Position numbers and translations under genes: made by a program | Shown: positions 35,841 through 42,827 of the stretch, one piece after another | Layout of the letters: each line of letters opens with the position of its first letter | Position numbering within the stretch: position 1 is the first letter of the stretch | Assembly (NCBI GenBank): GCA_044228875.1 | Contig: JBGAUA010000011.1 | Span: 1 to 42,827, forward strand | Reading direction: 5' to 3' | Source of the DNA: Epilinea sp044228875 | GTDB taxonomy: Bacteria > Chloroflexota > Anaerolineae > Epilineales > Epilineaceae | Length of the DNA stretch: 42,827 bases | Notes under the pieces: model-generated | The model's database searches: none | What the model was told of the DNA's origin: nothing | The model's input: only the letters and a program-made list of their open reading frames with translations

Positions 35841-37964
35841 ATGAAGAGCGACGCCTTCAAAGACATCGAGAAGCTAGAAACCGACCTCTGGGAGGCCGCG
35901 GACAACCTGCGCGCGAATTCCAAGCTCACCTCCAGCGACTACTTCATGCCCGTGCTGGGCGTGATCTTCCTACGCCACGCGGCCAACCGATTCGACGCGG
36001 CCCACCGCCAGATCGAGGCGGACCAAGCCAGCGGCAAGATGCCGAAGCGCAAGGTCCTGCCGGCCGACTACATCGCGCGCCGCTCGCTTTACCTGCCCGC
36101 GATCGCCCAGTACGACTTCATCATGCAGCAGGCCGCCACCAGCGGCGCCGATCTTCCGAAGCTGGTCACCGACGCCATGACCGCCATCGAGGCCGAGTTC
36201 GAGCCGCTCTACGGTGTCCTGCCCAAGGACTACGGCATATTCGAGACCAAGGTGCTCGAAGACCTGATGCGCCTGTTCAATAGCGCGCAGATCAAGCAGG
36301 CCACCGGCGATGTCTTCGGGCGCATCTACGAGTACTTCCTTGCCAAGTTCTCGATTCAGAAGGCACACGACAACGGCGAGTTCTTCACGCCGTCCTCGAT
36401 CGTTCAGACGATCGTCAACGTCATCGAGCCGGACCACGGCACCGTGCTCGACCCGGCCTGCGGCTCGGGCGGCATGTTCGTGCAGTCCAGCCACTTCATC
36501 GAGCACGAGGGCGGCGACACGGCGAAGAAGGTCGTCTTCTACGGCCAGGAGAAGAACCGCGACACCATCCGCATCGCCAAGATGAACCTCGCGGTGCACG
36601 GGCTGGAGGGGAGGATCGCCGAGGCCATCACCTACTACCAGGACGAGCACAGCCTTGCCGGCAAGTGCGACTTCGTGATGGCCAATCCTCCCTTCAACGT
36701 GGACCTGGTGGACGCCGAGCGCATCAAGGGTGACCCGCGCCTGCCCTTCGGCCTGCCCGGCGTGAACAAGCAAAAGAAGGTCGGCAACGGCAACTATCTC
36801 TGGATCTCCTATTTCTGGAGCTACCTCGGCGAGAAGGGCCGCGCCGGCTTCGTCATGTCCTCGCAGGCCTCAAGCGCCGGGCATGGCGAGAAGGAGGTGC
36901 GCCAGAAGATCGTCGAGACGGGCGACGTGGACGTGATGATCTCCATCCGCTCCAACTTCTTCTACACCCGCACCGTTCCCTGCGAGCTCTGGCACTTCGA
37001 CCGAGCCAAGCCGCCCGAGCGCTGCGACAAGGTGCTGATGCTCGACGCGCGCAACGTCTACCGCAAGGTCACGCGCAAGATCTATGACTTCTCGCCCGAG
37101 CAGATGCACAACCTTGCGGCGATCGTCTGGCTCTACCGCGGCCAGCAGGAGCGCTTCATTGGGCTAGTAAAGGACTACCTCGGACGTGTCTGCGCCGAGA
37201 GTGCCACTGTTCATGAGAACCTCGCACCTTTCGAGACCACGCTCGCGGACCTGCGCGGGAGCTTCGATGCGCTGGCCGAGGCGTCGGAGAAGCACGCTGT
37301 TCTCGACGAGGACAAGAAACAGGCGCTCGGCGATGCCGTCGGCGAACTGCGCGAGGCTGCGATGCTCTACGAGGTCGACGCTGAGAAGCTCCTCGCCAGT
37401 CTCGACGCCTACAGCCAGAAGTACGCGAAGGCCCTGCCCGAAACAAACGACGCCCAGCACACCGCGCGGAGGACGTTCGACCCCACCGCCGATGCGCTGC
37501 GCGGCCTCGTCAAGCAGGTAGACCTGCTCTACAAGCTCGCCGCGCGCGTGGCCGATCTCGGCGCGGAGCTGGCGGTGGACGATGCGATCTCCACTGCCTA
37601 CGACCGACGCGCGACGGGCCGGCTGGTCAAGCGGCTGGACGAGGCGCGCAAGGCCGCAGTCGAGCAGTTGAAGCACGCTGCCTACTTCCACCGGCAGGTG
37701 GCGTGGCTGCAGGACCGCTTCCCGAAGGCCGAGCTCGAAGCGGTGCCGGGGCTGGTAAAGCTCGTGGACCGCAAGGACATCGAAGCCGCCGACTGGAGCC
37801 TGACCCCCGGCCGCTACGTGGGAGTCGCCCCGCCGGAGGAGGATGACGACTTCGACTTCGAGCAGACCCTGCGCGATATCCACGTCGAGCTGGCCGACCT
37901 CGATAAGGAGGCGGTGGAGCTGGCGGCGAGGATTCAGGGGAACTTCGAGGAACTCGGGGCATGA
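35841..37964 (+). CDS. hsdM: Type I restriction-modification DNA methyltransferase subunit
   Basis: The 707-residue product is the N6-adenine methyltransferase subunit of a type I system. The N-terminal HsdM domain (about 8-140; LWEAADNLRANSKLTSSDYFMPVLGVIFLRHA) precedes the catalytic N6_Mtase domain. The SAM-binding motif is DPACGSGG (204-211), with FFTPSSIVQTIV just before it, and the catalytic motif is NPPF (282-285). About 200 extra residues at the C-terminus are charged and helical, likely for contact with HsdS. The gene overlaps hsdS by 4 nt (ATGA). GC content appears to fall after this point relative to icmF. It can modify DNA only together with an intact HsdS. Confidence 0.95.
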   Translation: MKSDAFKDIEKLETDLWEAADNLRANSKLTSSDYFMPVLGVIFLRHAANRFDAAHRQIEADQASGKMPKRKVLPADYIARRSLYLPAIAQYDFIMQQAATSGADLPKLVTDAMTAIEAEFEPLYGVLPKDYGIFETKVLEDLMRLFNSAQIKQATGDVFGRIYEYFLAKFSIQKAHDNGEFFTPSSIVQTIVNVIEPDHGTVLDPACGSGGMFVQSSHFIEHEGGDTAKKVVFYGQEKNRDTIRIAKMNLAVHGLEGRIAEAITYYQDEHSLAGKCDFVMANPPFNVDLVDAERIKGDPRLPFGLPGVNKQKKVGNGNYLWISYFWSYLGEKGRAGFVMSSQASSAGHGEKEVRQKIVETGDVDVMISIRSNFFYTRTVPCELWHFDRAKPPERCDKVLMLDARNVYRKVTRKIYDFSPEQMHNLAAIVWLYRGQQERFIGLVKDYLGRVCAESATVHENLAPFETTLADLRGSFDALAEASEKHAVLDEDKKQALGDAVGELREAAMLYEVDAEKLLASLDAYSQKYAKALPETNDAQHTARRTFDPTADALRGLVKQVDLLYKLAARVADLGAELAVDDAISTAYDRRATGRLVKRLDEARKAAVEQLKHAAYFHRQVAWLQDRFPKAELEAVPGLVKLVDRKDIEAADWSLTPGRYVGVAPPEEDDDFDFEQTLRDIHVELADLDKEAVELAARIQGNFEELGA

Positions 37965-39067
37965 GCTGGCGGACCACATCGATTGGCGAACTCGTGGATG
38001 CCGGCGCAGCCGACATCCAGACGGGGCCGTTCGGGACGCAACTGAAGGCCAGCGACTATGTGGACGAGGGGACGCCCGTCATCAACGTACGAAACATCGG
38101 CTTAGGGAGTCTGAGACCGGAAAAGCTGGAGTTTGTAACCGAGGAGACTGCTGAGCGGCTTGCCACCCATCTACTTGAGCCGCACGACATCGTGTTTGGC
38201 CGCAAGGGAGCCGTTGATCGCCATCTCTATGTCCGCGACGAGCAGGACCATTGGATGCAGGGCTCCGACTGCATTCGGCTCCGCTTCATCGGCACTGACG
38301 TAGTGCCGCGCTTCGCTTCCTACGCGTTCCTAACAGAGGCACATCAGAAGTGGATGCTTGCCCAGGCCGGGAACAAGGCGACGATGGCATCACTGAATCA
38401 TGACATCATCAGGAGAATTACACTCCGTCTCCCGATGTCAGGTGGCCAAGAGGCGACAGTCAACATCCTCTCCGCCTACGACGACCTTATCGAGAACAAC
38501 CGCCGCCGCATGGCGCTGCTGGAGGACGCGGCGCGGCAGCTGTACCGCGAGTGGTTCGTGCGGTTGCGGTTTCCGGGGCACGAGCATACGCGGGTTGTGG
38601 ATGGGGTGCCGGAGGGGTGGGAGAGAAAGCGGATAGCCGACGCTGCGGATTGTGTCGGTGGCGGGACACCCTCGACCTCGGTTTCAAGCTATTGGGAGGA
38701 CGGTAACGTCACGTGGGTTACGCCTACTGATGTCACTCGGAATACTCACTTCGTCCTGCTCGACTCTGAGAAGAAGATCACCGATGCTGGGCTCCAGAAC
38801 AGCTCAGCGAAGATTGTCCCGGCACACGCGGTGTTGATGACCAGTCGTGCATCTGTAGGGTTCTTCGCGGTCGCTGGGAAAGAGGTCTGCACGAACCAGG
38901 GCTTCATTTCGGTCGTACCGCACGACCCGGGTCTCTGGCCATACTTCCTGCTTCACCTAAGTGAGCGAGTCGAGGAGATCCGCGCAATGGGGAGTGGCAG
39001 CACCTATCCAGAAGTCAGTCGTGGCAGCAACTCCGCGCCGCCCGCGACCTGCTGCTGCCGCGCCTGA
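37961..39067 (+). CDS. hsdS: Type I restriction specificity subunit, truncated by an out-of-frame deletion
   Basis: The 368-residue product should recognise the DNA target. TRD1 spans about residues 1-155. The central conserved helical region is intact (IENNRRRMALLEDAARQLYREWFVRLRFPGHE), and TRD2 spans about 210-350. The family pattern then breaks: after GSGSTYPEVSRG the frame reads SNSAPPATCCCRA and stops. The bases that follow encode, in a different frame, QQLRAARDLLLPRLMSGEIAV, the classic HsdS C-terminus. A piece that should hold the rest of the second conserved region is missing, and the junction is out of frame. The truncated protein may not assemble properly. A sequencing error alone would not explain the lost residues. 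Confidence 0.85.
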   Translation: MSWRTTSIGELVDAGAADIQTGPFGTQLKASDYVDEGTPVINVRNIGLGSLRPEKLEFVTEETAERLATHLLEPHDIVFGRKGAVDRHLYVRDEQDHWMQGSDCIRLRFIGTDVVPRFASYAFLTEAHQKWMLAQAGNKATMASLNHDIIRRITLRLPMSGGQEATVNILSAYDDLIENNRRRMALLEDAARQLYREWFVRLRFPGHEHTRVVDGVPEGWERKRIADAADCVGGGTPSTSVSSYWEDGNVTWVTPTDVTRNTHFVLLDSEKKITDAGLQNSSAKIVPAHAVLMTSRASVGFFAVAGKEVCTNQGFISVVPHDPGLWPYFLLHLSERVEEIRAMGSGSTYPEVSRGSNSAPPATCCCRA

Positions 39068-39090
39068 TGAGCGGGGAGATCGCGGTATGA
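39025..39090 (+). pseudogene. Remnant of the HsdS C-terminus in another frame
   Basis: Reading from 39025 gives QQLRAARDLLLPRLMSGEIAV and a TGA at 39088-39090. This matches the conserved last helix of HsdS proteins. The TGA overlaps the ATG of the OLD nuclease gene (ATGA, 39087-39090), the arrangement expected of an originally intact operon. Confidence 0.75.
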
Positions 39091-41003
39091 AGATCAAGAG
39101 TATTCGTATTGAAAACTTCCGAAGTTTCCAAGACGAGACGATCGTTCTCAATCAGTATTCGTGCTTCGTCGGCCCGAATGGAGCAGGTAAGTCGACAGTA
39201 CTCGCGGCATTGAACGTCTTCTTTCAAGAGCGCGCAGCGGCGACGGATATCAGCAAACTCGTCGACGAGGACTACTTTCGCAAACACACCGCGGATCCTG
39301 TGCGGATTACGCTGACCTTCGACGACCTGAACCAACGGGCTTGCGAAGAGTTGGTGGCGTATGTTCGGCAGGGCGAGATCGTTGTCACAGCGGAGGCAGT
39401 CTTCGACAACACTGCGGGCGTTGGCGCTGTCAGGCACTACGGCCAACGACTTGGCATGGAGCGATTCCGTACGTTCTTCGATGCCGACAAGGCTGGTGCG
39501 AAAGTTCCTGAGCTCACGCAGATCTACAACGACCTACGCGCCGAATTCGGAGAGCTACCGGATGCCCGTACAAAGGACGACAGGACGCAAGCCCTGCGAA
39601 AGTACGAGGCCGAGCACCCCGACCAGTGCGTTCTCATTCCTAGCGCTGATGACTTCTACGGCGTCAACAGCACTGGCAAACTCGCCCATTTTGTACAGTG
39701 GGTCTACGTGCCGGCTGTGAAAGACGCAGGCGAAGAGGGTCTTGAGGCGAAGAATACAGCATTAGGTAAGCTCATTGCGCGGGCAGTTCGAACCCGTACT
39801 AACTTCGATGCCGAGCTTGAGGAATTGAAGACGGATGCGCTCAAGCGCTACCAGGATTTGCTAGAGCGCAATCAAGCAAGTCTTACGGACATTTCTCAAT
39901 CGCTGCAGCGCAGACTTGAATCGTGGGCTCATCCGAACGTTCGGCTCGGCATGGAGTGGCTCTCAGACCCGAACAAGTCGGTGGTCGTTCAGCCACCGGT
40001 GGCTGGGATCAAGACAGGCGAAGGAGACTTCCTCGGCAGCCTTGCGCGCATGGGCCACGGCTTGCAGCGGTCATATCTACTGGCTTTGCTGCAAGAGCTG
40101 GCGGATTCCGACGCGCTTGATGCACCGACGTTGATCCTCGGCTGCGAAGAACCCGAGCTGTACCAGCACCCCCCGCAAGCGCGCCACCTAGCCGATGTCT
40201 TCGAAGAGCTTGCCACGGGCAACAACCAGATCCTGGTAACGACGCACTCGCCGCTGTTCGTGAGCGGCGACGGTTTTGAGAACACGCGACTTGTTCAACG
40301 ACAGACCGCCAATGCCGGCTCCTCTGTGAGGGCACTCACTTTTGACGACCTCTGCGCGCGTGTACGTGTAGCGTTGAATGAGGATCTGAATCGCCCAACT
40401 GATGGTCTGGTTGCGAAGATTCATCAGGCTCTTCAGCCCGGCATCGCTGAGATGTTCTTTGCTCGGGTCCCCGTCCTGGTCGAGGGACTGGAGGACGTTT
40501 CCTACATCACGACGGAGCTGCATCTCAGCGATCAGTGGGCCGAATTCAGGCGATTGGGTTGCCACCTGATCCCCGCGAACTGCAAGGACAAGCTCATTCA
40601 GCCGTTGGCTATTGCAGTGAGTCTTGGATTACCGGTCTTCGTCGTTTTCGATGCCGATGGGGACAAGACATCGTCAGGGGAGCGCGGCAGGCATGAGCGC
40701 GACAATCGGGCCCTCATAAACTTGGTTGGCCAAGGATATGGGCCGTTCCCTGGTACACCCATCTTCGGGGCAAATCATGCGATCTGGCCCAGGAACCTAG
40801 GTTATATGGTCAAGGCGGACTTCGGCGAGTACTACGAACCTCTGGTGAACGCGGCTCGGGCGCGATATGGGAACGAAGGCAGATTGGAGAAACACGATCT
40901 CTTCATTGCTGAGTGGGTGTCAGCCGGTCGGCAAGCCGGGCACGCCTCGCGGACGCTGCAGCAGCTTTGCGAGGCGATCCTCAACTTCGCAAGAGCCGTG
41001 TAG
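39087..41003 (+). CDS. OLD-family ATP-dependent endonuclease (AAA ATPase + TOPRIM)
   Basis: This 638-residue protein combines an ABC/SMC-like ATPase with a TOPRIM nuclease. The start MKIKSIRIENFRSFQD is typical of OLD/RecF ATPases. Walker A is GPNGAGKST (29-37), the Walker B region is LILGCEEPELYQHPPQARHL, and VTTHSPLFV supplies the H-loop. The TOPRIM domain has its catalytic Glu466 in VLVEGLED and its acidic pair in VVFDADGDK (Asp522/524/526). Proteins of this type include phage P2 Old and GajA of the Gabija defence system. No UvrD-like GajB follows, so this is not Gabija as described. It is translationally linked to the ancestral hsdS stop and lies 8 bp before the AlbA_2 gene. Confidence 0.9.
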   Translation: MKIKSIRIENFRSFQDETIVLNQYSCFVGPNGAGKSTVLAALNVFFQERAAATDISKLVDEDYFRKHTADPVRITLTFDDLNQRACEELVAYVRQGEIVVTAEAVFDNTAGVGAVRHYGQRLGMERFRTFFDADKAGAKVPELTQIYNDLRAEFGELPDARTKDDRTQALRKYEAEHPDQCVLIPSADDFYGVNSTGKLAHFVQWVYVPAVKDAGEEGLEAKNTALGKLIARAVRTRTNFDAELEELKTDALKRYQDLLERNQASLTDISQSLQRRLESWAHPNVRLGMEWLSDPNKSVVVQPPVAGIKTGEGDFLGSLARMGHGLQRSYLLALLQELADSDALDAPTLILGCEEPELYQHPPQARHLADVFEELATGNNQILVTTHSPLFVSGDGFENTRLVQRQTANAGSSVRALTFDDLCARVRVALNEDLNRPTDGLVAKIHQALQPGIAEMFFARVPVLVEGLEDVSYITTELHLSDQWAEFRRLGCHLIPANCKDKLIQPLAIAVSLGLPVFVVFDADGDKTSSGERGRHERDNRALINLVGQGYGPFPGTPIFGANHAIWPRNLGYMVKADFGEYYEPLVNAARARYGNEGRLEKHDLFIAEWVSAGRQAGHASRTLQQLCEAILNFARAV

Positions 41004-41011
41004 GCACGGTC

Positions 41012-42652
41012 ATGAGCCTCGAAGACCAGCGCACCGAGCACAAGTCCCTGCGGCTGCTGACCGGCCGCAACGCCAACTGGGCCGACCTCGCGCGCACTTG
41101 CGTGTGCTTCGCCAACAGTGCCGGCGGGCGCGTGCTGATCGGCATCGAGGACGGCGAGGCCGTGCCTCCTGTCCAGCAGACCGTTCCCGCCGACCTGCTG
41201 GACAAGGTACGCAAGCGCATCGGCGAGCTCACGGTCAACGTGCAGGCGCTGCCCAGCCTGCGGCGCGATGCCAACGGCGGCGAATTCGTCGAGCTGCTCG
41301 TCGAGCGTTCATCCAATGTCGCCTCCACTGCCGATGGTCGCTACTTCCTGCGCGTCGGCGACACCTGCCAGCCGGTGGTCGGCGACGACGTGCTGCGCCT
41401 GGCCAATGAGCGGCCCGGCCGGCCGTGGGAAGCGATGGACAGCGGCGTGGCCCGTGCGGCGGCGGATGCGGGCAAGCTGGGTCGCTTCGTCGAGGGCATC
41501 CATGCTTCCGACCGGGTGAAGGACTCGGTCAAGGAGAAGAGCGCCGACGAACTGCTCACCCACTACGCTCTGGCGCAGGGATCGACCCTGACACGGCTGG
41601 ACGTGCTGCTGCTGGACACTACCGCCGACCGCTGGGCGCTGGGCACGGCGCCGCTGGTGCAGGCGATCAAGTACGACGCGCTTGGCCAGAAGATCAACAA
41701 GTGGGTGTGGGACGACGCCGCGCTGTCACCCGTGGAACTGGTGGATGCGGTGTGGCGCGAGCTGCCCGACTTCCGCGAGAGCTACGAGGTGGCCGAGGGT
41801 CTGTACCGGCGCCAGGTGCCGGCCTACGACGAGAAGGTGGTGCGGGAGCTGCTCGTCAACGCGTTGGTGCATCGGCCGTACACCCAGCGCGGCGACATCT
41901 TCCTCAACCTGCATCCGGAGCGGCTGGAAGTGGTGAACCCCGGCCGGCTGCCGCTGGGCGTGACGCCGACGAACATCCTGCACGCCAGCCGGCGCCGCAA
42001 CGAGGGGCTGGCGCGCGTGTTCCACGACCTGGGGCTGATGGAGCGCGAAGGCAGCGGCTTCGACCTGATGTACGACCGGCTGCTGTCGCAGGGCCGACCG
42101 GCGCCCCTGCCGGAAGAGGGCGACGACTGGGTGAAGGTGACGATCCAGCGCAGGATCGTCAAGCCGGAGGTGCTGCGCCTGATGTCGGAGGCCACTGCCC
42201 GGTTCCAGCTGACGCAGCGCGAACGCATCTCGCTCGGCGTGCTGGCCCAGAGTGAGGGGATGACCGCGCGGGAGCTGTCGGCATCGCTCGAGACCGGGGG
42301 TGCGGCCGCGCTCGAGAGCTGGCTCGGCCGGCTGGTCGATCTTGGGCTGGTATCGACTGCGGGGCGTACCAAAGGCACGCGCTACTTCGTCGATCCAGCG
42401 GTGCTCGCCGACTCCGGCGTCAGGCTCGCCACGTCCTTGATGCGTATCGAGCCCCACCGCTTGCTCGAACTCGTGCGCGAGGACTTGCGGCGGTATCCGG
42501 GCGCGAAGATCGGCGAGATCGCTGCCCGCATCGGGCCGGAGATCAACCGCTCGCAGTTGCGCCGCGCGTTGAAGCAGCTCGTCGGCACCGGGGCAGCCAT
42601 CATGCAGGGGCAGCGGGCAACGGCACGCTACCGCTTGAGGGGGACGCCTTGA
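41012..42652 (+). CDS. AlbA_2/Schlafen-like and HATPase domain protein
   Basis: This 546-residue protein belongs to the 'RecG-like' ATP-binding proteins. The N-terminal AlbA_2 domain is clear (EHKSLRLLTGRNANWADLARTCVCFANSAGGRVLIGIED, residues 9-47). The second half has a GHKL-type ATPase fold with the N-box in VRELLVNALVHRPY, then LEVVNPGRLPLGVTPTNILHASRRRNEGLARVFHDLGLMEREGSGFDLM, the HATPase_c_4 hallmark. The C-terminal ~150 residues hold two predicted winged-helix segments. Genes of this kind are often found inside type I restriction loci (restriction-linked ORFs). No nuclease motif is visible. It may act as a DNA- or RNA-binding switch, but its function here is not known. Confidence 0.85.
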   Translation: MSLEDQRTEHKSLRLLTGRNANWADLARTCVCFANSAGGRVLIGIEDGEAVPPVQQTVPADLLDKVRKRIGELTVNVQALPSLRRDANGGEFVELLVERSSNVASTADGRYFLRVGDTCQPVVGDDVLRLANERPGRPWEAMDSGVARAAADAGKLGRFVEGIHASDRVKDSVKEKSADELLTHYALAQGSTLTRLDVLLLDTTADRWALGTAPLVQAIKYDALGQKINKWVWDDAALSPVELVDAVWRELPDFRESYEVAEGLYRRQVPAYDEKVVRELLVNALVHRPYTQRGDIFLNLHPERLEVVNPGRLPLGVTPTNILHASRRRNEGLARVFHDLGLMEREGSGFDLMYDRLLSQGRPAPLPEEGDDWVKVTIQRRIVKPEVLRLMSEATARFQLTQRERISLGVLAQSEGMTARELSASLETGGAAALESWLGRLVDLGLVSTAGRTKGTRYFVDPAVLADSGVRLATSLMRIEPHRLLELVREDLRRYPGAKIGEIAARIGPEINRSQLRRALKQLVGTGAAIMQGQRATARYRLRGTP

Positions 42653-42827
42653 ACTGGCATGCTTGGATCAAAGGCCGGCAAATCCGGGGGCGTTGGTTGC
42701 AGTTGCGCGCCAAGCGGTCACGGCGGTTAGGCATGAACACTGGTCCAAACGGCACTTTCTCCGTGGCGTGCGGCGCCGAATGCGCCAAAGCCGATCCAAA
42801 GAACTGATCCAAAGGGACCATGGCGAT
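42653..42827. other. Gap to the right edge with short direct repeats
   Basis: GATCCAAAG occurs twice, 13 bp apart (42793-42801 and 42806-42814), with looser copies nearby. An ATG at 42820 opens a frame that leaves the window after two codons and might begin the next island gene, but the purine run before it is too close to be a good Shine-Dalgarno sequence. Nothing else is recognised. Confidence 0.3.

Noticed and set aside
39087..42652. Annotation of the OLD nuclease and its neighbour as a Gabija (GajA-GajB) system
   Set aside because: The second gene is an AlbA_2/GHKL ATPase, with no UvrD-like helicase motifs.

Overview
The window is high-GC bacterial DNA (roughly two-thirds G+C by eye), densely packed with genes. 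I infer a member of the Chloroflexota (Anaerolineae/Caldilineae-like). The clues are secreted proteins with Pro/Thr-rich linkers and a C-terminal 'YLPW' tail, a sigma factor paired with a DUF5667-type membrane anti-sigma protein, a fused isobutyryl-CoA mutase, and many ABC transporters. This assignment rests on family knowledge, not on a marker gene. No rRNA, tRNA, IS element or CRISPR array was recognised.

Left part (1-9062): the start of a secreted protein (minus strand, cut by the edge); an M1 aminopeptidase with HEAT repeats; a two-gene operon of a 6-TM membrane protein and a winged-helix regulator behind a promoter with a perfect GTCTAC palindrome; a secreted thioredoxin-fold protein whose reading frame contains a TGA exactly at the first Cys of the CxxC motif (a candidate selenoprotein, with a SECIS-like hairpin just downstream); an ABC exporter; a DUF1761 membrane protein; and an ABC ATPase translationally coupled to a large membrane protein.

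Middle (9059-24890): a MacAB-like operon (ATPase, FtsX-type permease, lipoprotein adaptor); an orphan ~208-nt noncoding RNA with a consensus promoter, a perfect 14-bp 5' stem and an intrinsic terminator; an ECF sigma/anti-sigma pair; a methyltransferase; a Notum/pectinacetylesterase-like secreted hydrolase; a site-2 protease; a GT-C glycosyltransferase; and a block of 44-bp tandem palindromic repeats.

Right part (24888-42827): a large secreted protein with the YLPW tail; a DrrAB-like ABC transporter; a second ABC exporter divergent from a trans-aconitate methyltransferase-like gene; the fused isobutyryl-CoA mutase IcmF behind a 20-codon leader ORF; then a defence island of lower GC. The island holds hsdM, a damaged hsdS, an OLD-family ATPase-TOPRIM nuclease whose ATG overlaps the ancestral hsdS stop, and an AlbA_2/HATPase protein. 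No hsdR is seen; it may lie beyond the right edge.

Several genes have a TAnnnT -10 element ending only 5-8 nt before ATG and no Shine-Dalgarno sequence, which suggests leaderless transcription. The best candidates for something undescribed are the UGA-containing secreted thioredoxin-like protein and the orphan RNA.
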